NCBI GenBank assembly: GCA_026686845.1
Contig: JAIVEN010000002.1
Coordinates: forward strand, 35,605,001 to 35,669,000
Length of the DNA: 64,000 nt
Source of the DNA: Adenanthera pavonina
Taxonomy: Eukaryota > Streptophyta > Magnoliopsida > Fabales > Fabaceae
Reading direction: 5' to 3'
Made by a program: the position numbers and the translations under genes. Shown one piece after another: positions 23,094 through 34,989 of the stretch; position 1 is the stretch's first letter, and every line of letters begins with the position of its first letter. The notes beneath the pieces were generated by a model that saw only the letters and a list, made by a program, of their open reading frames with translations, was not told the DNA's origin and did no database searches.

Positions 23094-24051
23094 AACTGTA
23101 AGTAAGTCCTTATATACATCCACTTAAAATTTCTGACATTGAATCAATCCTAAATTTAGCATCGAAGTGAGTTTAATAAGTTGCAGGTGCTCCTCATAAG
23201 TTCAAGTGACAACAGATATGTGCAATAGAGCAAATCAGACCCACACGATCAAAAGATGCAAAAGGAAGCCAAAAATTCAAACTTCTGGATCTGTTCTGTA
23301 AGTTCAGAAATTTGAAATTCGTATTTTAGATGATTATTAGATAAATTTCCATGTTGAATTATGTTTTTGGAAGAGTCAGCATGCTCAATATTCGAACTCA
23401 TATACCCATCAGTCAATATTCGAACTCATATGTCCATCAGACGAATTTCAGTTGGCTACACGCTATAACAGTTCTCTCTTAACCTTCAAATTTTGTCTGT
23501 TTAATAGCGGAAATTCAAATTTCAAAAATAAAATGCTAATGTTGCTTTTGTTCAAAATGACGAACTTTCAGATGAAAATTCATCTATCAACAAGCCTCGG
23601 AGTATTGAAACATGCTCTCATAATTGGGTCTCTAAAAGAAGAACTTTCATAAGTAAAATTTGTCTAGGAGTATTGTTCTTGCTTGTTGAATGAAACAAAG
23701 TTTGTCTGTTCACTTATTATTCTCAGAACTAAGCCTCTGTCAGACGAATGAACTTTCAGATGAAAATTCGTCTATCAACAAGCCTCGCCTTATAGATTAA
23801 CTTGTAAGTGCTCAAAATTTGAATTTTGACCTCTCAAAATTTGTTTGTTTAATGATTACATATGTTAAAACCGAAGGTCTTTCTCTGAACAGATGTAACT
23901 CTGAACATATGTTAAAACTGAAGTTTGTTCAAATTCTCTCTTTAAATCCCATTAACTCCATTTCATGAATCTTCATTTCTCATTGATTAAACTTCTTTTC
24001 GTACCTTATAAACCCATTCTTACTATCCTTTTCAATCATTCACCTACGAGA
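23094..24051 (+). mobile_element. Spacer between pol and env-like frame
   Basis: There is no continuous frame. It is rich in the GACGAATTT / AAATTCGTC words that also fill the LTR. The phrase ACTTTCAGATGAAAATTC, running on to AACAAGCCTCG, occurs twice (about 23564-23600 and 23749-23788). In SIRE-type elements the env-like frame follows pol after such a gap. Confidence 0.7.
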
Positions 24052-26162
24052 ATGGCGAGAGTTAAAAATCTAGAAGTTAGGAAAGGAGAATCACGACCAA
24101 AAAGAACTGTGAAATCACAATATGCCTCCAAGGAGAGTAAAACTCAGAAAAGGAAGGGCGAATCTAGCAAGGCAACTCCTTCCAAGAGGCAAAAAATAAC
24201 TCCTAAAGCAGACTCGAAGAAATATGTTCCTACTTCCTCGAAGAAATCTGAGCCTGATGTTCCTGTTGCTCCTGTCTCTCCTACCTCTTCTTCCTCCTCT
24301 AGCATTGAATTTGGAGAATATCAATTAACACGCTGCCTTTGTGGAGCAATGCTCATATTCTGGGAGAGTATACTACCAAATTTGTCACTGCGTAAATTTG
24401 AAAGATTTCTTTATTTTTAACAACTTTGATGCTGGGCTTTGGATGATAAATACAAGAATTTGTTAGAAATTCTGGAAAGATATGATGATGAGGTAGTTAA
24501 GACCTGTGATACCTCCCTGAAGTACAATAGCAAGAAGAAGAAGTGGGAAGTAAATCTAAGATCAATGACCATCTGTTAGACCTTCAATGAGGTACTAGAG
24601 ATTCCAGGGCAATATGGATTGGAAATTGACATTACTGCCTCAAAATACATGGATGAAGCTGAAACTGCAAAGAAAGAAGGAGAGTCTTTCCTGAATTACC
24701 AAGAAAGTACAATTCTGAACACATTATTGAGAAGAAAAGAGAACAGGCCACCTTTGAGTTTGCTGAAACCTACTGACCTTAGTGCCCAAGTTAGAATCCT
24801 ACACTATATTGTGTCTAGGATTATTTTTAACAAATGAGGCAGTTTTAATCTGATCACAAAGGCTGAAGCACATGTGATGGTAGCAATCATACGTGGCAAG
24901 TTAATCAATATGGATCATATCATCCTCTAACGCATGATTAAGGCAAGAGATCAGAGGAAGGATTCCACCCTGCCATATGCATCAATCATCTCCAAGATGA
25001 TCCAACATCTAAAAAAAGGAACAAGGAAACCTACTGAAATCTTTAAAGAAGAAGAACCACAAAGGATGAGAATAGAAAAGAAGCATGGAAGATGGATTGG
25101 AAAGGGAGCTGGAAAGATAGAAGACCTATTCTTTGAAGAAGATGCCTCCCAGCAAAAAGTAAGAACCTTTGAGGCTGCTTAAAAATTCATGCCTCAGCCT
25201 TTTTAGCCTATCCGGCCCCATCTCAGCCCACCCACTTAGACACGTATACCATCCACTCCCTCTACTCAAGCAAAGTCAACCAAGATCACTGAGCTGTATG
25301 ACAGCCTCCCTGCACTCATGCTAAGCATATTCATTAGTTGGCAAAGACTATAAAAGTGGTTATTGATGCATATGAAGACATCAGGAGTGTCATTCCCTCC
25401 ACATCAGCTCCACCTCAGCCAGGATTCTTTGAGCCTGTCATGTCTCCTACTCCTGAGCCTCCAAGTCCTTTTGTGCTTGCCTCGGCTAAACCAGAGGATG
25501 ATGCTACTGAGGTTGCTGGCACCTTGAGCACTCTACAGGCCTCCAGTAATGAGGCAAGCCCTGGTCCTCCCTTGGACTATGGCATGGAGGAAGAGGCTCC
25601 TCATGAACCAAGCTCCCATGAGCCTATTGCTGAAGATGCTCAGGATTCAATTCTCTCTATTCAAGAATCTGAGCAAATGGAGAAACTAGTGGTAGACATT
25701 TCTACTGCATCATTCCTACAAGCTGCCTTGAATAAAGAGAAAAGTATTGTACCTTATGTAGATCTAGCAGCCATTGCCCATGATGCTATTTTGCAAGCCC
25801 AAAGATTAAAGCTTGAAGAAATGTTTCGTCCTCCTGCTCCTGCTCCCTCACCTATTTCTGTCTATGGTCTCTCGGAGGCACAAAGGGCTCAAATGGCTGT
25901 TACTAGGCAAGAAATGCAAGAGTTTCTTGAAGTCTCTGATCATGAGGACACCAACCCTAAAGTATCTGGCCTTCTTCCAAAGCTTAATCTTGATCTTCCT
26001 TTTGTTCCTGTGTCTCTCAAAGCAATTCCAGTATCTCAGATCCCTCCTTCTGCTATTCATATACAAATTCCTGATGATGTGAAAAAGGGGGAGAAGTCAT
26101 CCGAGCAAACTGGAAAATCTACAGCAGAACCTTCTGACAAGTCCTACAGCAAGAAGAAGTAA
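24052..26162 (+). pseudogene. Env-like third reading frame of the SIRE-type element
   Basis: It begins with MARVKNLEVRKGES, a Lys/Arg/Ser-rich N-terminus. It continues in broken frame through a domain resembling the putative plant transposon protein domain found in SIRE third frames (LSAQVRILHYIVSRIIFNK, LITKAEAHVMVAIIRGK, LPYASIISKMIQHL). The last part, 25338-26162, is open for 274 codons, the longest clean frame in the window. It is acidic and Pro-rich (SPTPEPPSPF, QAALNKEKSIVPYVDLA, GLSEAQRAQMAVTRQEM) with a basic end (DKSYSKKK). About six stops or frameshifts separate the N-terminal and C-terminal parts. No signal peptide or membrane segment is seen, so 'env-like' refers only to its position. 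Confidence 0.75.
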
Positions 26163-26400
26163 TTAGATCTTGGGATTACTTGGTCTTCTTGTAGTGTTGT
26201 TTTATAAATCTTGCTTTTGAATTCTGTGTTTGTAATGTCATATCTTTGTATTGAAACTATGAATGAATTAATGAGATTCCCTATTTGATCTGCTATACAT
26301 GACGCACTTATTTTTGAATTTTAATGCACATGTTGAGGGGGAGCTCGTTAAAACAAACCCAATTACTAATCCAGTTTGCAAGTTATTTTGTTATCATCAT
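26163..26400 (+). mobile_element. Noncoding 3' part of the nested copia element
   Basis: About 240 bases between the end of the third frame and the polypurine tract, with TTGAGGGGGAG near 26332. No frame is seen. Confidence 0.7.
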
Positions 26401-26412
26401 AAAGGGGAAAAA
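26401..26412 (+). other. Polypurine tract
   Basis: AAAGGGGAAAAA lies directly before the TG that starts the 3' LTR. This is the standard priming site for plus-strand synthesis and defines the LTR start to the base. Confidence 0.9.
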
Positions 26413-27995
26413 TGTTGAATCAAGTGTTTTGATGATTCTAAGCCAACTGGAGCTTGGAAAGAAGATATCAAAGGTGTGTAAAAGGTCTCAAGAAAAGAAA
26501 TCCAAGAAAAATAAGATTAGATATAGGATTTCTTATTGTATTTAAAATGAGTAAAAGACTTTGATCTTGCAAAAGAATATTTTTAAAGATGTGGTTCTAC
26601 GATAATTCATGAACCTTGAAGTGTTAAACTTGATTTGTTACTTTGAAAATTTGAACTTTGGTATCTGAAATTTGAACTTCGGATTGAAAATATGTTAGTC
26701 AGAAAAGAAGTCCCTTTGACAGACGAATTTCATCCTTGAAAATTTGAATTTTGGATAAAGCATAAATTATGAAAAATGAAAAATTCATCTGAAGATATGG
26801 CAAAGTTCATCTGAAAGTAAAGTTTAAAAAAGAGTTCTAAGTTAGTTCTCTGACAAACTTTGACTTTGAAAATTCAAACTTTGGAAAGATGATGGCCTGC
26901 AATTCTGTTATGATAATCTTTTAATATACAAATTTTAGTATTCAGAAATTCAAACTTTGAATTAAGTCTGATAAAAGATTTCTTTGACAGACAAACTTTG
27001 GCATTTAAAAATTTGAATTTTGAAAAGAAGAACTATTGTACCATATTGAGCTGCCCATTGACAGACGAATTTTGGGCACGAACTTTGAAAGCACAATAGC
27101 AATATTGAACAACTGTTCACACTTACCAAAAGTACTTTAAACTTGAAAATTTGTATGTCCAGTATAAAAACATTTTCCAAAGATGAAAATTCAAACTTTG
27201 CTTTATAACAGATGAACTTCGAGGTTCAATGTTAAAGTTTTTAGCTTTCGGTTTCTGTGAAATTTGTCTGTTGACACACTAAAATTTGAACTTTTGAATG
27301 TTGACACACTAAAATTTGAACTTTTGAATGTTAAACGCATTAAATGCGGTTAGTGAATGGATAGTTTTTCAGAGTAACCATTGGGTAACGTCTCTAACGG
27401 CTAGATCTTATCTCTAACGTGTAGTTACGACATAAATTTATAAATAGAACTTTATTTGAAGATGTGGGTAATGATTTTACATTGTATATATAGAAACTCT
27501 GCTCAATTCTTGATTCAAAGTCTTCTACTCTCACATACTTCATATCTTGTACTTCAACTTTCATATATACTCAAAATTAGAGAATTCAATCACTGTAATC
27601 AATCTTATCTTCATTTCGAAAAAAGATTTTCTTATGAGGGGGATTTCACTAGGGATTTGTGAAGTATTTAGCTAGAGTGCAAAGAGAGAGATAGTAAACT
27701 CTTGGAACAGAGCATCAAAGTATCAAATTGTATTGAGGCATTACAAGAAGCCCACCGAATTCTTGCAAGATAGTGGAAAATATCAAATTGTACTTGAAGA
27801 CTGGACGTAGGTCAAGATAGAGAGATCGAACCAAGATAAACAACTGTGTCCTCTCTTCCCTTATCTTGTTTTCACTTGGTTATCCTTTTATACTATGTTT
27901 TTACTATCACTCTTGCTTTCACCACTCTCTTGAATTTTGCAGAAAATTTTAATCTTCCCAACAACCCCCCTCTTGGGAAGCCAGCATATCTAACA
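26413..27995 (+). mobile_element. 3' LTR of the nested SIRE-type copia element
   Basis: Complete LTR of 1,583 bases, starting TGTTGAATCAAG and ending GCATATCTAACA. It begins right after the polypurine tract. The 5' two thirds are filled with degenerate modules of GACGAATTT and AAATTTGAATTT words. A 30-base phrase (GACACACTAAAATTTGAAC...) is tandemly duplicated near 27273-27330. A TATA box is at 27439. The base-by-base differences from the 5' LTR are numerous, so the insertion is not recent. Confidence 0.95.
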
Positions 27996-30900
27996 ATATA
28001 AGCTTCAACAAGCAAACTTTGTGTCCTCAAAGTTTGAATCTTTCGAGTCTCAACATAAAGTATGTAGACACATGAGGTCCAACAGATGAACGTTGGAATT
28101 CAAAGTTTGAATTTTGAGGCTTTATGAAGAAATGTCTAAAGTGCGAATTTTGAATCATTAAGGTTTGAATGTTGTACACAAGCAGGCATAGCACATACAC
28201 ATACAAACAAAAATTCATACTTCAAGAGGTCAATAGACGAATTTCTAAAAGGTAGAAACACAAGTATAGCATATAAAGCAAAGTTCATCTATTGAATCAT
28301 CAAATTTGATTGTCAAAAGGCCAAAGTTTGAATTTGGAGCAAGCAAAGTCATTCACTATGGTAGATAAAGTATAAAAGTTCGTCTATTGGCATTTGAAAT
28401 GCGAATAATGAAGAATAAAACTTAGAAATAGGTGCTGAAAATTCTCATTTCCATATTTCTTCAATAGAAGTTGCTCATCTAAGTTTAAAATATTCCATTA
28501 TAAGCTGATGAGGAGTACAGCTTATTAAGGTTTAACCATTTCTAATTCTCTTCTGATTTTTCCATATATGTCTCTTGCAAGTGGGGATATCTACCAACTA
28601 ATCTTCTATTGGGACAAACTCCAAGATAATATCTCTTTTCGTAGCATGATCCCTTATGAAATGGTGTATGATCTCAATATGCTTTATCCTTGAATGCATT
28701 ATTAGATTCTTTATAATGTTGATGACATTGAGATTATCACATTTGATAGGCACTTCCTACAATCCAAGAAATTGGCATATGCCACTTGTGCACTTTTTGT
28801 TAGTCTTAGATTCAGTGAAGTCTGCATCAATATATCCAAATAAGCTCCTTTCCATTGCCCTTTGCCTACCAAAGTCCCATCTGAGGTATTTTTCCAAGTA
28901 GATATCTAAATATTCTCTTTACAACTTTTGCATGGGACTCCTTGGGACATGATTAGAACCTTGCATACATGTAAACACTAAATATGATGTTAGGTCTATT
29001 AGATGTTAGATACAATAAGGAACCAATCATTCTTCAGTGATATCGAATGGTTTTCCTCATCTATATCGAGCTTTGTAGCAGTGGCCATTAGAGTCCCCAC
29101 TAACTTAGCATTCTCCATTTCAAATTTCTTCAGCAATTCCTTCATATATTTTGATTTACTTAGGAAGATGCCATCATCCTATTGACTGATTTAGCTAAGG
29201 AAAAAGTTAAGTTTTCCCATTGTGGACATCTTGAACTTACTCTTTACCAACTTAGAAAAGTCCTTGAACATGGATTCTTTAGTAGCACTAAATATAATAT
29301 CAACATAAATTTGAACAAGTAAATCTTTATTTTTCATCTTAGTAAAAAGAGACAACCTTATCTCTATTGAACTCTTTTTCAATTAAGAAGTTACTTAACC
29401 TCTTATACCATGCTTTTGATGCTTGTTTTAAACCGTGAAAAGCTTTCTTTAGTTTATAAATATGATTATGCTTAATTGAGTATTCAAAACCTTGCAACTT
29501 AAGCAACATAAACTTCCTCCATGATAAATCTTACAACTTAAGCAAAACTTTCCTTATAATCTATACCTTCTTCTTGGTTATAGCCTTTGGCCATCAACCT
29601 GGCCTTGTTTCTGATGATTATTCCTAATCCATCAAGTTTCTTTCTAAACACCCATTTGGTTCCAATAATCAGATGATCAATGGGCATAGGCACTAAGTCT
29701 CAAACTTGATTCCTCTCAAATTGATTTAGCTCTTCTTGCATGACTATAATCTAGTACTAATCTTTTAATGTATCTTCTATGCAATTAGGTTCAATTTGTA
29801 ATATGAATGCACAATTATTTATCTTATTCCTAAGCTGCCATCTTGTTTTAACATTCTCTTGAATATCCCTAATTACTTGATCAATAAGATGACTCCTTTG
29901 ATATCTCCAAACTCTAGGTAGTTCTTGGGAAATTTCTTCATTAACTTCAAGTTCATGATCATTCTCTTGAATATCTTCCTCTATAGTAGTGGATTATGTT
30001 ATTTTTAAATGTTCAATTTTATCTTCCTTAGAGAGGTTCATCTTTCTAAAGCTAGAAATCAGTTCACCCTCATCTAAGTTAGGTTTAGAAAGAGTCTCAT
30101 TCTTAATAAACACTATATATACAAACTCTTCTATGGTTCTGGTTCTTTTATTGAAGGCTCTATATGCTTTATTTCTACTAGAGTAGCCAAAGTTACTTAG
30201 ATTCTCCTAAACATTGTTGTGGATGAAACACTTGCATCTAAACATATGTAGGTGACAGAGGTTTGACTTCCTTCTTTTGTAGAGCTTATAGGGTGTCTCC
30301 CCCAAGATTGGTCTAATGTATGCTCTATTGATGTTTTCTCCTTTAGTATATTGCTCTTGCCATCTGCTCCAATGTTATGCTTTTTCTCTCCACCATGCCG
30401 TTTTGCTAGAGTATCCATAGTGCTGAGAAATTGTGATATATTCCATGCTCTTCCCAATACTCTAAGAAGCTTGAATTTTCAAACTCTCCCCCAAGATTAG
30501 ACTTGATGGACACAATAGAAATACCTTTCTTATTTTATACATTTTTAGCTAAGGTTACAAATGCATCACATGTCTCATCTTTAGAGGAAAGGAATAAAGT
30601 CCAAGTAAATCTAGAGTCATCATCTACAATTATTAGTACAAATAGATTTCCTCCAATGCTTTTCACTCTTGATGGACCTACCAAATCCATACGTAGTAGT
30701 TGGATTAATCTAGATGTGGAGATGACATTTTTAGATAAGTATATTCAAATGATATCTTAGGTAAGTCAGTAACTAAGTCATTTTTAATTAACTTATTAAG
30801 TTGATTCATATTAATATATGCTAATCTTCTATGATATATATAACGAGCTCTCATTATCTTTACTAATTAAACATATGGAATAGTATAACAACTATAAGTC

Positions 30901-31094
30901 CATAGTATAACAATTACCATCGCTTTGAGCTTTAAGGATAATTTTATGATCACTTTTTCTGATGACCAAGCAGAACTTTGAGTCAAACAGTACCCAGTTT
31001 TCTTTTGTCACAGATCTGACTCACACTTAATAAGTTGTGGTTGAGGCCAATCACAAACAACATCTATGGATATTTCAGGATTCTTGCAAATTCA
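27996..31094 (-). pseudogene. Copia pol of the older minus-strand SIRE-type element
   Basis: On the minus strand, from high to low coordinates, it reads as follows. CESD and a GAG-pre-integrase segment HRRLAYINMNQLNKL lie near 30750-30870. The integrase word QNGMVERK is near 30390-30420. RT follows, with VQIYVDIIFSATKES and GKLNFFL near 29191-29340 (one active-site residue deleted: YVD-II instead of YVDDII). RNase H has GYIDADFTESKTNKKC, VINIIKNLIMHS, RIKHIEI and ILEFVPIED at about 28560-28890. The stretch 28000-28500 is the spacer that in this family lies between RNase H and the env-like frame. It joins, across the nested element, the env-like frame at 16491-18414. Gag and the 5' LTR are missing beyond 31094. 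Confidence 0.85.
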
Positions 31095-32343
31095 GTTTTG
31101 TACTGAAATGCAATGCCAAACACTTTAAGTTTTGATTCTAACACTTGTCTTTAACGTTTTTCATCATGAACAATTTGTTTTTGAGGTCAAATTAGTGAAA
31201 TTCCAACCTTAAGACATTCTTTTGCATTGACCAAAATTTGCTTGTTAAGAGGAAAGAATGGGTTCTTCTTAAAACTTGCTTCAATCATGCTAAAGCTTTA
31301 TATTTTAGCAAAAACTCAAGCTTTCTCTTAGTTTTATGATATAAAATCAACTTTCCTTTCTTAAACAAGCTTAGGTCAAAACTAGACAGTGGGTGAAGGA
31401 GAAGAAATTTCAAAAAGACCATCCCAAATAACCAAGAAACTATGATAACACTTGAAAATTATAACATAATCATACTTACCTATTTTTTCCTTAATTTTTG
31501 TTCCTATTTTTCTTCTCTTCTTTCTTCCTTCACATGGCCGCCTCTTCTCTCCAATATTTCAAATCTCTCTTGCCTCTTTCTAAGGGTGTGTGTTCTGCCA
31601 AGACAAGGGTTATTTAAAGGCAACTAATTATGATTACTTTTGCTAATCTTGATTAATTAGCCTTCAATAATAAGGTTTGCTAATCTTACTTTTGTTTCCA
31701 TTCCTTAATCATTAATTTTGTTTCCAAAATGCTGCATATTTTTCTCAATCCAGCAATACCATGTGTTGATTATCTTATACTTGGACCAATAAAGTTACTT
31801 TTTACAGTATAAAATCACCTTATGAGTACAGGATGAAAAAAAACTTATATATGAAATTACTTTATTATCTTGTCTCCTAAAAATTCTTTTTGTGATGCTC
31901 AACTACTTTTCTTTTTTTCTTTTTACTTTTTGCAAACCTTAAAATATCTTTTTCAGTATAAAGTTATCTTTTAACCCTCGACACTAATCATTTCTTCATT
32001 CTTAATTAGTTAACCTTATTGGGTTCATCTCATCACGAGCTTCATTTCGACAATAATTTTGCATATTTACAAAATTACACCTTTACTCGTGGTAAAAATT
32101 ATATTTTTTTAATTCTTTTAGGTCTTAGCTGTAATTTTTCCAACTTATTATTAATGTGATTCTCCCTATTTTAAGGAGTAAAATAAAAAGAATTTTATTT
32201 CTTGGGGTCATAGTACAATTTTCTCATTTTTCTGTCTAACTTGAAAAAATGACCTTTTTGTCATTTTTTACACATAATGGTGTCTCTCTGCTTCCTCAAA
32301 TTTTTTATGCATTTTGTGATATTTAAGCATATAGGAATGTTAT
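31095..32343 (-). mobile_element. R1 repeat copy 1 (LTR-like), minus strand
   Basis: Read on the minus strand it starts near 32343 with TATAACATTCCTATATG and follows the plus copy at 62074. Shared phrases include CAAAAAGGTCATTTTTT, GAAGCTCGTGATGAG then AACCCAATA (plus copy: GAAGCTCTCAATGAG then AACCCAATA), and a GAGAGAAGAGGC purine-rich leader followed by a donor-like AGGTAAGTATG near 31480. No coding domain. It replaces the gag end of the older copia element. Confidence 0.65.
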
Positions 32344-33094
32344 AGAAATACTCTCTTCTCACCCTTAGAAGTGTGTGACAAAATCCATTAGTTTTTCCCA
32401 TACTAGGATATTTGAACCCAAAGAAGAATAAGTGTTTAGAAAGTAGAGGCTCTCACAAAAGAGTGTATAAAAACAATGATGAATCTCAGGAACTTTAGTC
32501 TAAAAGGTGGTACGTATGAACTTGAATGCTAGATAATTAATGAAACAACAGTTTGTCACTGAACTTGAATGCTAGATAATTAATGAAACAACAGTTTGTC
32601 ACTTAGTACACTTAAATTTGTTACCTACCATCCTTAATGAAACAACAGTTTTTGCAAATCCAACCATTAGAGACAAGTAATAGTTAATGTTGAACGAGAC
32701 GTTTACCAACCGCACAAAATACACTTGTTAGAGCTTGAATGATCAAGTAAGGTCTGGATAAATGTTTATCACAGATGTTTGTTAAAGGTTTCTAAGGCAA
32801 GGCACCTCAATGAACATTGAAGAGAGAACCTCTTGTACATTTATCATGCTTTCTCAAATATGTTAGAAGTAAGTCCTTGTACATTCAAGTGTTCGTACAT
32901 TCTTAGCCAAAAGCTTGAAAGAACAAGTAGCTTGGCAATGAACGTACAAGACATTGAACAAATTCAAACTGAGTTTTCGAAAAGGCACACATAAAAGTTT
33001 GAGGAAATTCCTTTTAAATGAATACCGAGTGAGCAGTAACTAGAGTCCATCAGAGAAAACACTCAATTCTATCACATACGATGAACGTTCAAGT
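32344..33094. other. No gene; unique-looking sequence left of the solo LTR
   Basis: About 750 bases without a convincing frame, interrupted by a 43-base tandem duplication. It continues at 34822 beyond the solo LTR (the CAAGT target site joins them). Confidence 0.6.
32518..32603. repeat. 43-bp perfect tandem duplication
   Basis: The unit beginning GAACTTGAATGCTAGATAAT is repeated exactly at 32518-32560 and 32561-32603. Confidence 0.97.
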
Positions 33095-34821
33095 TGTTGA
33101 ATCAAGAGTTTTGATGATTCCAAACCAACACTCAAGAGCTTGGATTTAAGATATCAAAGAAGATCAAAGTTGTTTCAAGTGAAGATTTTCTGAGTATTTG
33201 CTGTTAGATCTTTTGTAGGATCTTTAGTTTTTGTTTTGATTGGGTAAAAGATTTTAATTTGAGAAAAAGATGTTCTCAAACCTTGATTTGAAGTTAAATC
33301 CTTACTTATTTGAAAAATACTCACAAACAGACGAAGTTTGAAAGTTTAAACTGAACTGTCAAGTTGGAAATTCGAACTTTGCCTTTGGAAATTTGAATTT
33401 CGAGCTAAAACTGATTTAGTCTGAAGAGATGTCTCCCTGTCAGACGAATTTTGGTCATTCAAAATTTGAATTTTCATCAAGTCTGAAAGAAGCCTTTTTA
33501 GTGACACACGAACTTCACAGTTTCAAAATTCGAATGTCAGACAAAATGCAATTTGTGAAAACCAAAGAAATTCGTCTGAAACTATGTTAAAGTTCATCTG
33601 AAATCAAGAAGATATTGAGTTTGAAAAATGCTCTCTGACAGACGAACTTTGACTTTACAACATTCGAATTTTCATATAAGTCTGAAAGGAGCTTCTTTGA
33701 GACAGACGAATTTCACTCTTTTAAAATTCGAATTTCAGACAAAACACAACTTGAGAAAAACAGAAGAAATTCGTCTGAAACAATGTTAAAGTTCAACTGA
33801 GACCAAGAATAAAATAAGTTTCAAAACTGGTCTCTGACAGACGAATTTCACTCTGTCAAAATTCGAATTTCAGAGAAAGTTGTCTACTATGCCTCTTTGA
33901 ACGTTCAATGGACAGACGAATTTTGGGCATCCAAAATTCAAATTTCGAGGGTACTGTAGAAAATTGAAAACACTGTTCACGATTTACAGAAAAACTTTCT
34001 CCTTGAAAATTCTTATGTCATATTGTGAAAATGTTTTATGAGTTTCAAAATTCGAATTTCACTCTATGGACAGACGAACTTTGTATTTTAACATTGGAAG
34101 CTTTAACCTTCGGTTCCTTCGAAATTCGTCTGTTGACCAACCAAAATTCGAATTTCAGTGTGTCAGAAACATTAAATACGATTGGTAAACGAATAGTTTT
34201 TTCAGAGTAACCGTTGGATAACTTCCCCAACGGATAGATTTAGTCTCTAACGGATATTTTAGAACTAAAACTATAAATATAACATTTTTTGAAGTTATGG
34301 GTAACGAATCAAACTTATATATACCGAATTTCTGCTGAATCTTCTTCTCAAAAGCTTTTACCCTTTCAACTTCATTATCTGTACTTAAACCTTCATATCT
34401 ACTCTATTCAAGAGAGTTATACATTTGTAAACAATCTACTCTTCATCTGGAATAAAGATTTACTTATGAGGGGAATTCACAAGGAGATTGGGAAGCACAT
34501 AGAGAAAGTGCTTAGAGAGTTTGAGAGAGCTCAGGAACAGAGCATACTCGTGTACTATGGCATTAGCAAGAAGCCCGTTGAAATTCTTGCTGGATAGTGG
34601 ATAAATCTCAAGAGTTGTCTTGGGGACTGGATGTAGGTCAAGTGGATAGACTGAACCAGAATAAATCATTGAGTTTTCTTCTCCTTATCCTTACTTATCA
34701 GCTTACTCTGTTTTACTCATTGTTTTCATTACACTGTGATATCTTCACCCACTTCACTTTGTGCAGAAAAATTTCAATCTTCCCAATTCACCCCCCTCTT
34801 GGGAAGTCAGCCTTGCTAACA
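33095..34821 (+). mobile_element. Solo LTR of the SIRE-type family with 5-bp target duplication
   Basis: It starts TGTTGAATCAAGAG and ends GTCAGCCTTGCTAACA, matching the ends of the LTR at 26413-27995. The five bases before (33090-33094) and after (34822-34826) are both CAAGT. There is no internal region. It is a solo LTR left by recombination between the two LTRs of a full element. At 1,727 bases it is longer than the other LTR because its repeated CAGACGAATTT modules are more numerous. It has a TATA-like box at 34272. Confidence 0.95.
33328..34150 (+). repeat. Degenerate CAGACGAATTT / AAATTCGTCTG module array in the LTR
   Basis: CAGACGAA-type words occur at 33328, 33441, 33505 (CACACGAAC), 33639, 33703, 33838, 33913 and 34071. 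Most are followed about 15-20 bases later by AAAATTCGAATTTC. The complementary word AAATTCGTCTG occurs at about 33569, 33767 and 34122. Spacing between modules is roughly 65-135 bases. Direct and inverted words can pair in a transcript. Confidence 0.85.
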
Positions 34822-34989
34822 CAAGTGTTGCACAAAGAATGAATAAGCTAACACACTGAAACAAACTGAATTGTGCAAACATGTGATGTACATATAAGAG
34901 TCCATGTTATGTACCAACAAGTGAGTTCTTAGAAACAACACTTCGTGAACATACAAGGCAACTCCCTATGAACAAATAAGGCATATTTT
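34822..34989. other. No gene
   Basis: Short AT-rich stretch between the solo LTR and the next R1 copy. No feature is seen. Confidence 0.6.

Noticed and set aside
25813..26082. Second overlapping plus-strand frame in the env-like region
   Set aside because: It is a shadow of the 274-codon frame in another phase, Leu-rich because of the codon pattern.
33328..34150. CRISPR-like array from regularly spaced words
   Set aside because: The words are degenerate, occur in both orientations with uneven spacing, and lie inside a plant LTR. This is eukaryotic repeat DNA.
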